32,143 nucleotides of DNA from Candidatus Aminicenantota bacterium (GCA_030610885.1 JAUWQW010000021.1:1-32143); one strand, 5' to 3'. Positions 24,801 through 32,143 are shown, counted from the first letter of the stretch. The notes: a model not told the origin generated them from the sequence alone. Made by a program: numbers and translations.

Positions 24801-24968
24801 TCTATCTGCAAATAGATCATCTGGATTAAAATTAAACTCAGATTTAATATTTGGAATTTTTGAACTCCCCAAAGAAGATGAATCAGACCTTTTCAATAAA
24901 TCTGAACCACACTTACTGCAAAAACAGCTTTCATCGATATTCTCAAATCCACACTTCCTACAAATCAT
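21876..24968 (-). CDS. Membrane Ser/Thr protein kinase with zinc ribbon, TolB-like N-terminal domain and TPR repeats
   Basis: This 1030-residue protein has a zinc ribbon at 1-21 (C3xxC6 and C17xxC20). The Hanks-type kinase (about 58-315) has the GQGGMGRVY loop, K87 in VALK, HRDLKPSN with D181, the DFG motif at D199 and an APE-like SPEQW. One transmembrane segment lies at about 335-352 (LILFVGLIILLTISFYF). Next comes a domain like the TolB N-terminal or adenylate-cyclase-associated FlgO/TolB region (PSVAVMHFENNTGENTLDQW). At least eight TPR-like repeats run to the C-terminus. The kinase is cytoplasmic and the rest extracytoplasmic. The catalytic residues are intact. Kinase-TolB-TPR proteins of this design are frequent in Acidobacteriota and Aminicenantes. 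Its target is unknown. It converges with the radical SAM gene, with an 18-base gap. Confidence 0.9.
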   Translation of the reverse strand: MICRKCGFENIDESCFCSKCGSDLLKRSDSSSLGSSKIPNIKSEFNFNPDDLFADRYKIIEEIGQGGMGRVYKAVDRELDIVVALKMIRPEFLADPKMIERFKNEILLAREISHENVLRIHDFGEKDDIKFISMQYIEGESLKDIIQESPSPLSIDSILSISTQILEGLGAAHRNGVAHRDLKPSNIMIDENGRVYITDFGLAKSLREGDPSFTGTLVGTPQYISPEQWRGDKIDGRSDIYSFGIMMYEMVAGSLPFESETDFGYLKKHISEIPKFPKDMEMEIPLFIRKIILKCLEKKLERRYMNAEEILDDLTEGKFTTKPIDIFKINNKGFKLILFVGLIILLTISFYFIKKGGLLNKKISNIELKPSVAVMHFENNTGENTLDQWSQAFSDLLVTDLAQSKYIRVLPEDQLYQILKEANHLKHTRYGPDIIEKVVSKANVRYVILGSYAKAGDIFRVSIKILEPKKGELLDTVYVDGKGEASLFSVIDRLTLKIKSSLSLTPKEILNDIDREIGKITTNSPEALKYYVEGESCYIEQKFNESINSLKKAVAIDPEFAIAYNKISVNYLYLRQSDFALQYIKRAMDLSDHVSDRERYLIKGSYYNQIGKSYREKIKPYLDLLKLYPEDEKGNVLLGSTYRNVEEWDLAIRKFERVLKINDKSRIALWNLAYLFMKKGWYDKDIDFLKKNKHLFYNRVRYHRYLSDIYTCQHRYDLSLMELQNVISLEANNYKNFELIGNVYHLKGDLTKAQKIYEQLIEIEKRDSDSELSGRFWIAHLCLIYGQYEKSKKNIIKGIALSEKSGLKYYELDFKLFLAYLKFQYRLFLESITLSKQVLEKALEYNIKENQVEAYHLLGLNLIEVDTIDEAKKCTEELKKMVAKTGDKRGFRCYHHLMGLIAFKEDNVLKSILYIKRAIDLLPYQSDMEDEHAFYISTLASILYKTGNIKEALQECKKIVNLTYGRLRFGDIYSKSFYWIAKIYQKKGWKGKAIENFEKFILLWKEADFWHNELKDAKKQLITLKRTTSM

Positions 24969-25007
24969 TTATATACACCGCTTAGCAATATGTTTTATCA
25001 CATGAAA

Positions 25008-25036
25008 AAAATAACAGTAAAAAAGAAAAATGTCAA
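25008..25036 (-). promoter_or_regulatory. Promoter of the Ser/Thr kinase gene
   Basis: On the minus strand, -35 TTGACA (25036-25031) and extended -10 TGTTATTTT (-10 hexamer 25013-25008) are 17 bp apart. The predicted start is near 25001. Confidence 0.55.
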
Positions 25037-25118
25037 TAAAATAAATATGAATATATTTTAAATTGTTAATTCTAAGACAATATCTTAAAAATCATCTATT
25101 AAAATTTGCAGAATATAA

Positions 25119-25147
25119 TTGTTTATTTAATATATAAATGATAAAAT
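25119..25147 (+). promoter_or_regulatory. Possible promoter of the CAP lipoprotein gene
   Basis: -35 TTGTTT (25119-25124) and -10 TAAAAT (25142-25147) are 17 bp apart, with TG at the extended -10 position. The predicted start near 25154 leaves only about five bases before the ATG. The boxes are weak and the area is AT-rich, so chance is possible. Confidence 0.35.
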
Positions 25148-25158
25148 AATTTCTAAGA

Positions 25159-25635
25159 ATGAATATTAAAAAAAGACAAATCTGGGCTATATTTTTTATA
25201 TTTACACTCCTTTTAACTGCATGTAAAAATAGTACGGACTTATCAGAAAATGAGCTTGAACAAAAAGTATTTCGCTTGATAAATGATCATCGCATTTCTA
25301 AAGGGTTAGATAAACTTGAATGGAATGATGCAATTGCTGAACAATGTCGAATACACAGCAGTAATATGGCATCTGGGATAGTTCCCTTTAGTCATGATGG
25401 ATTTCAAAATCGTTTAGCAATAATTAAAGAAACTATTCCTTATTCAAGAGCAGCAGAAAATGTTGCATATACTTCAGGTTATTCTGAACCTGCAGAAATT
25501 GCATATAAAACCTGGCTACACAATGAGGAACATAAATTAAATATTGAGGGTAATTATAATCTCACAGGTGTGGGTGTAGAAAAAAATGATATAGGTGACT
25601 TTTACTTTACACAGATATTCATCCTATCAAAATAA
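25159..25635 (+). CDS. CAP/SCP-domain lipoprotein
   Basis: This 158-residue secreted protein has a lipoprotein signal peptide: basic MNIKKR, a hydrophobic run, and lipobox LLTAC with the lipidated Cys at 22. The rest is a compact bacterial CAP (SCP/PR1-like) domain: LINDHRISKGLDKLEWN, the His in RIHSSNMA, FSHDGF, AENVA and the EEHKLNIEGNYNLTGVGV block, ending in a beta strand with YFTQIF. The usual CAP cavity residues (two His and two Glu) seem to be present. The biochemical role of bacterial CAP proteins is not settled; many are cell-surface. It is transcribed alone, divergently from the kinase gene. No clear ribosome site precedes the ATG, fitting the near-leaderless promoter guess. Confidence 0.88.
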   Translation: MNIKKRQIWAIFFIFTLLLTACKNSTDLSENELEQKVFRLINDHRISKGLDKLEWNDAIAEQCRIHSSNMASGIVPFSHDGFQNRLAIIKETIPYSRAAENVAYTSGYSEPAEIAYKTWLHNEEHKLNIEGNYNLTGVGVEKNDIGDFYFTQIFILSK

Positions 25636-25673
25636 GCTCTGGATCCAAGGCTGAGAATTCATGACCTTGAACA

Positions 25674-25949
25674 CTAAAAAGGATCACCTTCTCCCTTGTT
25701 TTTATCCTTTATATCATTTGTTATCTCTTTTCTTTCTGAATCTTGAAGAAGCTGGGAAAATTCTGTTTGCAATTTTTCAAATTCCCCTCTTTGCTGTTTT
25801 AAAATCTCCATGCATGTTCTTGCAGCAATAAGAGCCTCTTTTGTTTTTTCAACAAGATCATCTATTCCAATTTCATCCTTATTTAAAGACTCAGTAATAC
25901 TTTCTAAAATAGCAAAACTCTCTTCATATTTTTTTGACTTATCACTCAT
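25674..25949 (-). CDS. xseB: Exodeoxyribonuclease VII small subunit
   Basis: This 91-residue protein is of the XseB family: the N-terminal helices (KYEESFAILESITESLNKDE, then IGIDDLVEKTKEALIAARTC) match the small subunit pattern, followed by a coiled, charged tail. It forms the ExoVII complex with XseA, which degrades single-stranded DNA in both directions. The start overlaps the xseA stop by eight bases as ATGAGTGA, with AGGAGGGG inside the xseA end, so it is coupled to xseA. The tail beyond about residue 65 is longer than in E. coli and rich in Lys/Asp. Confidence 0.88.
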   Translation of the reverse strand: MSDKSKKYEESFAILESITESLNKDEIGIDDLVEKTKEALIAARTCMEILKQQRGEFEKLQTEFSQLLQDSERKEITNDIKDKNKGEGDPF

Positions 25950-27642
25950 TTCCCCTCCTTTCTTTTATTTTTATAATTCCATCATTAAATTTTAACTTTG
26001 GAAAATCAATTTTTTTAAACTCTTTTATTGACTTAATAATCCTATTTTTTTCATCTAACGTTAGAGTAAACCCCTTTTCTAATATTCTCTCAGGATCATT
26101 TGCACATACAATATCTCTTCTTGATTTTATTGCTTTTTCTTCATCAGAAATTGCTGTTAATGACAAGTTCAAACCTATTTTTGAGAGATCTTTAATTTTC
26201 TCAACAAATTTTATATTCTCTCTATCACGTTTGTGAAAATCCACTCTTAAAATAATTTTTTTAATCTGTTTTTCCTCTCTATTATTTAAACTCTCAGCCT
26301 TATAAACTAATTGTCTCACAAAGCTATTTATTCTTCTTTTATGATCTCTCACTGTAAAATAGACTGACTGCCCCATTAGGCGAGCTATAGAGAAAAAACG
26401 CTCCTCTATTAATCTTAAGATACTTAAAACAAGAGAAGGGATATTTCTTAAAAATGAATTCATTTTCTCAACCTCTCTATTATGGACATTTGAAAAACAA
26501 TTGATCAATTTATATATTGATTCTGTAAGCTGATCCTGTAAAGAAACATATCTATCTTTTAAATATTTTCCTATTCCTGAAGGAGTTGATGGAGCAGGAG
26601 TAAAAAAAGAACATATCTCAATTGCAGACACATCCTTTTCATGTCCTATTGCAGTGATAATTGGTATTTTACAATGACAAACCCTCTGACAAATTTTATA
26701 ATCATTGAAAATTGCTAAAGACTGTTCACTCCCACCACCCCTTGCAATAATAATAGCATCAAGGGGAATTTTCGGGTTATTCTCAAGAAAATCAATGGCA
26801 TTTAAAATACTTTCAACAGCATTTGAACCTTGCATTCTGCTATCAACAAAAAAAAGGTTGTATTTCCCTTCATAAGGATGCAGCCCCGCCATAATGTCCT
26901 CAATAGATGTGCCCTGTTCTGACGTAATAACACCAATACGATAAATTAATAATGGAAGCAACATTTTTTTTTGTTTTTCCAAAATACCTTCATCTTTTAA
27001 TTTTTCAAGGGTAATCTCCCTTTGATTCCTAATTTTTGATTGAGTATATTCGGGAAGTATATCCAGTAATTTCAAACGAATATCTACCATGTTTTTTAAA
27101 GGAAGATATACTTCAACAAGACAAAAAACAGGCAAATCTTTTTCGATTGTCTCAGAAGCTCCCGACTCATTTAACTTATGATTTATTATTTCCAGGTCCC
27201 TTTTTTTTACTTCAACCTTAAAGAAAATATCTGTATTTTCATTTTCATCCTTTAAATCAAAGTATGAAGCCCATTTATAATTCTTTATATCTGAAGCCAC
27301 TAATCCACGAATCCAGATTTGTCCCCCTACTCCCCTCTTTATCAATTGGTCAATTCGATTCCTGAGCTCTACAACAGACATAGATTTAGGAAACTTTGAG
27401 AGTTCCGACTCATGATAAACCCTTTCAATAGCAGGTTTTGATTCAAGGTTATTCTTTAAAACTTCTATCTCACAATCTACATCCTCTGGATTTATACACC
27501 AACTTTTATCTTCAGGATTCCAGCGATAACCCAACAATTTCAGATCATCTTTTATAGGGAAAGCATTATATATATGGATACTATTCTCATCAAAAGCAAC
27601 GCTTACCTCTTTACCATTAATTATTACATTAATCCATTCCAT
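25942..27642 (-). CDS. xseA: Exodeoxyribonuclease VII large subunit with N-terminal extension
   Basis: This 566-residue large subunit is longer than the usual 400-460. The family part starts near residue 88 (MSVVELRNRIDQLI, then the OB-fold IWIRGLVASDIKN and YFDLKDE). It continues through the catalytic region with IARGGGSEQSLAIFND and ITAIGHEKDVSAIEICSFFTPAPSTPSG, then the long coiled-coil part and a C-terminal GFTLTLDEKNRII segment. Residues 1-70 are additional: AFPIKDDLKLLGYRWNPEDK followed by SWCI resembles small domains such as DUF5710 that are fused to DNA-processing enzymes. xseB follows with an ATGAGTGA overlap. The identity is secure. The extension is unusual, and its function is not visible from the sequence. 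Confidence 0.9.
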   Translation of the reverse strand: MEWINVIINGKEVSVAFDENSIHIYNAFPIKDDLKLLGYRWNPEDKSWCINPEDVDCEIEVLKNNLESKPAIERVYHESELSKFPKSMSVVELRNRIDQLIKRGVGGQIWIRGLVASDIKNYKWASYFDLKDENENTDIFFKVEVKKRDLEIINHKLNESGASETIEKDLPVFCLVEVYLPLKNMVDIRLKLLDILPEYTQSKIRNQREITLEKLKDEGILEKQKKMLLPLLIYRIGVITSEQGTSIEDIMAGLHPYEGKYNLFFVDSRMQGSNAVESILNAIDFLENNPKIPLDAIIIARGGGSEQSLAIFNDYKICQRVCHCKIPIITAIGHEKDVSAIEICSFFTPAPSTPSGIGKYLKDRYVSLQDQLTESIYKLINCFSNVHNREVEKMNSFLRNIPSLVLSILRLIEERFFSIARLMGQSVYFTVRDHKRRINSFVRQLVYKAESLNNREEKQIKKIILRVDFHKRDRENIKFVEKIKDLSKIGLNLSLTAISDEEKAIKSRRDIVCANDPERILEKGFTLTLDEKNRIIKSIKEFKKIDFPKLKFNDGIIKIKERRGNE

Positions 27643-27679
27643 TTTATTATCTTTCTATGTAATTCAATTTCTTAGATGA

Positions 27680-27708
27680 AATATAAATCAATTTTATTAT
27701 AAAATCAA
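27680..27708 (-). promoter_or_regulatory. Promoter of xseA-xseB
   Basis: On the minus strand, -35 TTGATT (27708-27703) and -10 TATATT (27685-27680) are 17 bp apart. The predicted start near 27673 gives a leader of about 30 bases. The region is AT-rich, so support is moderate. Confidence 0.45.
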
Positions 27709-27884
27709 TTAAATATAGATTTTTTACTCCTAATTAGAATGCAAATAAACTAAATGAACATATTTAGAAATATACGAGGATTAATTTTCAGTATTTTTAA
27801 GGTTTTCATTGACTTTTTTTTAATAAAAGAAACCAATAAATGATTTTAATCATCTATTAATTATTATCTATTAATTTATGTTAG

Positions 27885-27913
27885 TTGAATTTATAATAAA
27901 ATTATGTTATAAA
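27885..27913 (+). promoter_or_regulatory. Promoter of the bamA-skp-fabZ-lpxA operon
   Basis: -35 TTGAAT (27885-27890) and extended -10 TGTTATAAA (hexamer 27908-27913) are 17 bp apart. The predicted start near 27920 leaves 17 bases that include AGAGG before the bamA ATG. Confidence 0.65.
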
Positions 27914-27936
27914 AATTTTCTATAAAAGAGGCCTAA

Positions 27937-30273
27937 ATGAAAAAAGTTATAAGTTATTTTTTTATTTTCTTGTTGTTCCAATTTTTTCTATCAGGTGAAA
28001 ACATTGAAAAAATTGTAATAAAAGGGAATAGCAAAGTTTCAAAAGACACAATCCTTTTCTATATGAAATCAAAAGAAAATGGTATCTATTCAAATGAATT
28101 TATAAAAAAAGATTTCAGATCATTATGGGATACTGGATTTTTTGAAAACATAAAAATAGAATCGGAAAATGGCAAATCAGGTAAAATTATTACAATAACT
28201 ATTAAAGAGAACTTAATGATTTCATCAATAACTTATAAAACAGGAAAAAAAATAAAAGAAAAAGATATCACCGAAAAATTACAGGAAAATAATATTGTTC
28301 TAACAACTTTTTCTCACTATAACCCTTCAAAAATAAAAAAAATTGAGAAAATAATAAAAGATATACTTCTTGAAAAAGGATACAATGAAGGAAGAGTTAA
28401 TATAATTACAAAAAAAGAAAAAGAAAACATCTTATTAACAATTAATGTTATTCAAGGACCTAAAACAAGAATAGGTTCAGTTATTTTTCCAGGATTAGAT
28501 CCTAAACTGGTTTCCCCGGGCTTTGTAAGAAGAGGTATGAAAAACAACAAACAACATGGTATTTTATCTACAATCGGGAGCAAAGATGTTTACAATAAAG
28601 AAAAAATGCCTGAAGATTTGGAAAAGATAAAACTAAGACTTCAACAAAAGGGTTTCTTAGAAGCTAAAGTAGGTAAACCAACTTTTTCTATATTTAACAG
28701 ATATAGTGTGTGGAATTACTTATGGCCCTTTACTAAAAAGCGAAAAATGTTAAAAGTTTCAATTCCAGTTGAACTGGGTCCCAAATACAAAATTGGTGAA
28801 ATTAAAATAGAAGGTAATAAAATAATAAGAACAGATTTTTTAAAAGGAATGGCTTCTTCAAAGATGAAAAAGGGCGAAACATACAATATAAAGGTAAGAG
28901 ATAAGATAATAGAAAATATAAGAAAATTTTATGGTTCTTTAGGTTATTTCTACTGCCAGATTGCACCTGTTGAAAATCTCGATCCCATAAAAAACATAGC
29001 TGATTTAACCTTAAGAATTATTGAAAATGAGGTTGTATACCTGGGTAAACTGGAATTTGAGGGCAACACATATACAAAAGATCATGTAATTAGAAGAGAA
29101 TGGTTTTTAAGAGAAGGTAATGTATTGAACTCAAATTTACTTGAAGACTGTATAAGAAGAACGAAACAATTAGGACTTGTTACAATAGAAGAAATGCCTG
29201 AAATAAAGCCTGATTCTCAGGATCCACAAAAGATAAATATTACAGCTAAAGTAAAAGAAATAAACCGCCAATCAATCAATTTTAATGTAGGATATAGTGG
29301 TTATGATGGATGGTTTATTTCTGCAGGTTATTCAACTCAAAATTTTCTTGGACAGGGAGAAACTCTCTCTCTGAATTTTTTAAAAGGATCCAGAGCAGAG
29401 AATTATAATTTTGGATTTACAGAGCCATACATCCTTAACCTACCTGCAAGTCTCGGTATTAATGTATTTAAAACTTCATATAATTACCCATATTTATATA
29501 CCAGAAACAGTGCGGGTTTTCACATAATGTCATCCTACAGATTCTGGCGTTTCTGGGGGTCTTCATTACGATATACATTAGAAAAAGTGGAAATAGATAA
29601 TATTGATGAAGATTTAAACTGGGAAAATCCCTTCTCATTCTATTACTATACAGAGGGCAAAAGAACAATATCCTCTCTATCACCAACATTATATTACTCA
29701 ACAGTTGATTCTCCGATATTTCCATCATCAGGTGTAAAATATCTCTTTAACTACAGATATTCTGGAGGATTTCTTGGAGGAGATATTTACTTAAACAAAT
29801 TCAAGCTGGAATTTATTAAATTTATTCCAGCTATTAAAAATCACACTTTTGGTATACATGCAGTGTGGCAACAGGTTAAACCTTTTGGAGGTAAAGAACT
29901 GCCTTTCTATGAAAGATACTTTCTTGGAGGAGAACAATCAATAAGAGGTTTCGATATTTATAGGATAGGTCCTAAAAACGAAGATGGCTATATCATAGGT
30001 GGTGATAAAGCTGCGGTTTTGAACTTAGAATACAGAATACCTTTGAACCAGCAATTTTCATTTGTTTTGTTTTATGACATAGGTAATTCATATGATATAG
30101 GAGTACCCATAAACATAGATGACACTTATTCTTCATTAGGGATTGAGTTTAGAGTATTCGTCCCAATGTTAAATGTTCCGTTTAGATTAATATTTGCTTA
30201 CAATCCGAGATCTCTACATGAAGAAGACTCACATTATCAATTTAGATTTGCTGTTGGACCATCTTTTTATTAA
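27937..30273 (+). CDS. bamA: Outer-membrane protein assembly factor BamA
   Basis: This 778-residue Omp85-family protein inserts beta-barrel proteins into the outer membrane. It has a signal peptide (MKKVISYFFIFLLFQFFLSG) and then POTRA repeats over about 20-420 (IEKIVIKGNSKVSKDTI, IGEIKIEGNKII and LGKLEFEGNTYTKDHVI mark domain starts). The C-terminal 16-stranded barrel opens with INFNVGYSGYDGWFISAGYS. The barrel holds the conserved YFLGGEQSIRGF segment (the RGF of loop 6) and ends in an aromatic residue (VGPSFY), the usual assembly signal. The length is normal for the family. It heads the operon bamA-skp-fabZ-lpxA, a well-known order in diderms, although lpxD is not between skp and fabZ here. 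Confidence 0.95.
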   Translation: MKKVISYFFIFLLFQFFLSGENIEKIVIKGNSKVSKDTILFYMKSKENGIYSNEFIKKDFRSLWDTGFFENIKIESENGKSGKIITITIKENLMISSITYKTGKKIKEKDITEKLQENNIVLTTFSHYNPSKIKKIEKIIKDILLEKGYNEGRVNIITKKEKENILLTINVIQGPKTRIGSVIFPGLDPKLVSPGFVRRGMKNNKQHGILSTIGSKDVYNKEKMPEDLEKIKLRLQQKGFLEAKVGKPTFSIFNRYSVWNYLWPFTKKRKMLKVSIPVELGPKYKIGEIKIEGNKIIRTDFLKGMASSKMKKGETYNIKVRDKIIENIRKFYGSLGYFYCQIAPVENLDPIKNIADLTLRIIENEVVYLGKLEFEGNTYTKDHVIRREWFLREGNVLNSNLLEDCIRRTKQLGLVTIEEMPEIKPDSQDPQKINITAKVKEINRQSINFNVGYSGYDGWFISAGYSTQNFLGQGETLSLNFLKGSRAENYNFGFTEPYILNLPASLGINVFKTSYNYPYLYTRNSAGFHIMSSYRFWRFWGSSLRYTLEKVEIDNIDEDLNWENPFSFYYYTEGKRTISSLSPTLYYSTVDSPIFPSSGVKYLFNYRYSGGFLGGDIYLNKFKLEFIKFIPAIKNHTFGIHAVWQQVKPFGGKELPFYERYFLGGEQSIRGFDIYRIGPKNEDGYIIGGDKAAVLNLEYRIPLNQQFSFVLFYDIGNSYDIGVPINIDDTYSSLGIEFRVFVPMLNVPFRLIFAYNPRSLHEEDSHYQFRFAVGPSFY

Positions 30274-30345
30274 AATACATTGGATTTATAAAATGCAATA
30301 CATTTTAGCTAAAAAAAATAATTTTAAAATCAAAAGGAGTTAAAA

Positions 30346-30861
30346 ATGAAAAAAACATTAGTTTTAATTTTTACAATTTTCACACTAGGAGCATTCATCT
30401 ATGCAGAAACAAAAATTGGAGTAATCAGTGCCGAACAAGTAATTCTAAACACAATTAGAGGGAAACAGGTAAAACTAAAATTAGAAAAATTAGGAAAAAT
30501 CATACAGGAGAAAGTAGCAAAAAAAGACAATGAAATCAAAAAGCTTGAAAAAGATTTAGTATCACCTGCATTAAATGCAGAAACAAGAGAGAGAAAAGCA
30601 ACTGAGCTTCAGTTTAAAAAGACCAATTTAAAAAGATACGCTGAAGATTCTAGAAAAGAGTGGCAATTACAGTATAAAAAAGAGATGATGAAATTAACTA
30701 ATGAGGTAATGCCAATAATTAAAAAAATTGGAGAATCAAAAAACTATACTCTTATCTTTGACATACAAAGTTCAGGAATATCTTACTTTGATAAGACAAT
30801 TGACATAACAAATGAGGTTATAAGAGATTACGACGCTAAATATCCAGAAAAAACGAAATAG
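30346..30861 (+). CDS. skp: OmpH/Skp-family periplasmic chaperone
   Basis: This 171-residue protein has a cleavable signal peptide (MKKTLVLIFTIFTLGAFIYA) followed by the Skp start KIGVISAEQVILNT. It then has a long charged coiled coil (about 40-120, many Lys/Glu with heptad-like Leu), and returns to beta strands (YTLIFDIQSSGISYFD) that complete the trimerisation body. Skp holds unfolded outer-membrane proteins on the way to BamA. It lies 72 bases after bamA with AAAAGGAG before the ATG, and is directly followed by fabZ. Confidence 0.9.
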   Translation: MKKTLVLIFTIFTLGAFIYAETKIGVISAEQVILNTIRGKQVKLKLEKLGKIIQEKVAKKDNEIKKLEKDLVSPALNAETRERKATELQFKKTNLKRYAEDSRKEWQLQYKKEMMKLTNEVMPIIKKIGESKNYTLIFDIQSSGISYFDKTIDITNEVIRDYDAKYPEKTK

Positions 30862-30862
30862 A

Positions 30863-31297
30863 ATGGAACATGTGTTAAATATAGAAGAAATTATAAAAAT
30901 AATACCCCATAGATTTCCATTTCTTTTAATTGACAGGGTAACTGAAATCAATGGAGCAGAGTCAATTAAAGGTTATAAAAACATAAGCGCAAATGAGATG
31001 TTTTTTCAGGGTCATTTTCCAAATCATCCTGTATTCCCCGGAGTACTGATCCTGGAAGCAATGGCACAATTGGGAGCTGTTCTGATTTTAAAAAGATTCC
31101 CAGAAGATAAAAGAATGGCTTATTATGCTGGTATAGACAATGCAAAATTCAAGCGCCTTGTAGTCCCGGGAGATAAACTTGAGCTTAGCGCAAAAATATT
31201 AAGAGACAGAGGTGGTTTTGTAATCATGGAAGGCAAAGCCTATGTTGACGGAAACTTAGTAGCTGAAGCCACCCTTAAGTCAATCTTAGCTAAATGA
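30863..31297 (+). CDS. fabZ: 3-hydroxyacyl-[ACP] dehydratase FabZ
   Basis: This 144-residue hot-dog-fold enzyme dehydrates 3-hydroxyacyl-ACP in type II fatty acid synthesis, competing with LpxA/LpxD for hydroxyacyl-ACP. Active-site residues are H51 in QGHFPNHPVFPG and E65 in VLILEAMAQ. The N-terminal IIKIIPHRFPFLLIDRV is diagnostic. It begins one base after the skp stop, and its stop overlaps the lpxA start as ATGA, so the three genes are co-translated. The length is normal. Confidence 0.96.
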   Translation: MEHVLNIEEIIKIIPHRFPFLLIDRVTEINGAESIKGYKNISANEMFFQGHFPNHPVFPGVLILEAMAQLGAVLILKRFPEDKRMAYYAGIDNAKFKRLVVPGDKLELSAKILRDRGGFVIMEGKAYVDGNLVAEATLKSILAK

Positions 31298-32100
31298 GTT
31301 TACAAAAAATAGATCCCAGTGCAATTATAAGTAAAACAGCTACACTGGGTAATAATGTTGAAATAGGTGCATTTTCAATTATTGGAGACAATGTTTATAT
31401 CAAAGATAATTGCAAAATAATGCATCATACTGTAATTAACAAAAACACTGAAATTGGATGTAACTGTAAAATATTTCCTTTTGCTTCGATTGGTACTGAT
31501 CCGCAAGATATTACTTTTAAGGATGAAGATACATTTATTGAAATAGGAGAAAATAATATTATAAGAGAATTCACAACAATAAATAGAGGCACATTAAAAG
31601 GGGGCTCCCATACAAAAATTGGAAATAACAACTATATAATGGTTTACTCTCATATTGCTCATGATTGTAAAGTGGGAAACAACACTATTTTAATAAATGG
31701 AGCTACTCTAGCTGGACACGTTGAAGTTGAGGATTTTGCTGTTATTGGCGCCTTCTCTTCAGTACATCAATTTGTTAGAATTGGAAGAAATTCATACATA
31801 GGAGGATACACCATTGTTTTACAAGATGTCTTACCATTTGCAAAAATCTCTCAATCAAAAGAAGGCTACGATTTTTTTGGACCAAATTCAATTGGAATGA
31901 TGAGAAATGGAATCAATAGAGAATTTATAAACAATGTTAAAGATATCTTCCATATTATCTATAGATCAAATTTAAATACCACACAAGCAATAGAAAAATT
32001 AAAAGAAGAGTTCATTAATTCTGAAGAATCGGATATAATCATTGACTTTATTTCACAGACAAAAAGAGGAATATTAAAAAACTTTACATTCAATGGTTAA
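31294..32100 (+). CDS. lpxA: Acyl-[ACP]-UDP-N-acetylglucosamine O-acyltransferase LpxA
   Basis: This 268-residue left-handed beta-helix enzyme catalyses the first step of lipid A synthesis. Hexapeptide repeats (IGxxxxI type) cover about 1-190 and a helical C-terminal domain follows (from YDFFGPNSIGMMRNG). The catalytic histidine is H123 in SHIAHDCKVGNN. VHQFVRIG aligns with the E. coli HQF segment. The position matching E. coli Gly173 remains glycine (G171 in IGGYTIV), which favours O-acylation of UDP-GlcNAc. It overlaps fabZ by four bases. Confidence 0.95.
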   Translation: MSLQKIDPSAIISKTATLGNNVEIGAFSIIGDNVYIKDNCKIMHHTVINKNTEIGCNCKIFPFASIGTDPQDITFKDEDTFIEIGENNIIREFTTINRGTLKGGSHTKIGNNNYIMVYSHIAHDCKVGNNTILINGATLAGHVEVEDFAVIGAFSSVHQFVRIGRNSYIGGYTIVLQDVLPFAKISQSKEGYDFFGPNSIGMMRNGINREFINNVKDIFHIIYRSNLNTTQAIEKLKEEFINSEESDIIIDFISQTKRGILKNFTFNG

Positions 32101-32116
32101 TTAAAGGGTTTAATAA

Positions 32117-32143
32117 ATGAGAATTGGAATAATTGGAACTGGT
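32117..32143 (+). CDS. Start of a Rossmann-fold protein (truncated by window end)
   Basis: Only nine codons are present (MRIGIIGTG), 16 bases after the lpxA stop, preceded by AAAGGG. The GxGTG-type start fits a nucleotide-binding Rossmann fold such as a Gfo/Idh/MocA oxidoreductase. Genes of that family follow lpxA in several bacteria, in some cases encoding the GnnA sugar-nucleotide oxidase. Nothing more can be said from nine residues. Confidence 0.5.

Noticed and set aside
1-32143. CRISPR arrays, tRNA or rRNA genes
   Set aside because: No regularly spaced repeats, cloverleaf-type sequences or conserved rRNA segments were noticed by reading.

Overview
The window is AT-rich, densely coded bacterial DNA. 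Its lineage looks Gram-negative (diderm) and anaerobic. Evidence for an outer membrane with lipid A is the bamA-skp-fabZ-lpxA run at the right end. Evidence for anaerobic metabolism is the formate dehydrogenase / NAD(P)H oxidoreductase cluster at the left end. A zinc-ribbon Ser/Thr kinase with TolB-like and TPR regions and a secreted six-bladed beta-propeller protein recall Candidatus Aminicenantes (OP8) and relatives. That placement is an inference from gene style, not from a marker gene. The most unexpected housekeeping feature is a gatE-gatD pair, the tRNA-dependent amidotransferase normally regarded as archaeal.

Layout. (1) Positions 1-9645, minus strand: a redox operon. Upstream are a PHP phosphoesterase, a GHKL ATPase and a DRTGG protein. 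Then come a NuoE-like subunit, a thioredoxin-fold subunit that has lost all cysteines, a 1022-residue NuoF-GltD fusion, a second NuoE, a second NuoF, and a cysteine-type molybdenum/tungsten formate dehydrogenase catalytic subunit that runs off the left edge. The last three match the FdsG-FdsB-FdsA order of NAD-linked formate dehydrogenases. The first three resemble HndA/HndB/HndC or the Sporomusa-type transhydrogenase Stn, with the NADPH module fused on. (2) Positions 9646-15660: an accessory island. It holds REP-like palindromes, an intact IS1182-family element inserted between palindrome arms, a RAYT remnant, a short restriction/methylase tail remnant, a 685-residue TIR-domain protein that is a candidate defence effector, a repeat-rich stretch with an IS110-like remnant, and the beta-propeller gene. 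(3) Positions 15666-16986, plus strand: a second DRTGG protein and a CBS-pair/ATPase protein. Such proteins usually sit beside the redox genes of region 1, so the island appears to have split one regulatory neighbourhood. (4) Positions 17004-20361, minus: gatE-gatD. (5) Positions 20451-21857, plus: a 72-residue peptide followed by a radical SAM/SPASM enzyme, a candidate peptide-modification pair. (6) Positions 21876-24968, minus: the Ser/Thr kinase. Then follow a CAP-domain lipoprotein (plus), xseA-xseB (minus), and from 27885 the outer-membrane biogenesis/lipid A operon (plus), ending in nine codons of a Rossmann-fold protein.

Several promoters can be read directly: TTGAnn-type -35 and TATnnn-type -10 boxes 16-17 bp apart, several with an extended -10 TG. 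Two of them (for the PHP gene and the transposase) predict transcription starting on the A of the ATG, that is, leaderless mRNAs. Several gene pairs are coupled by ATGA or ATGAGTGA overlaps. No tRNA, rRNA or CRISPR array was seen.
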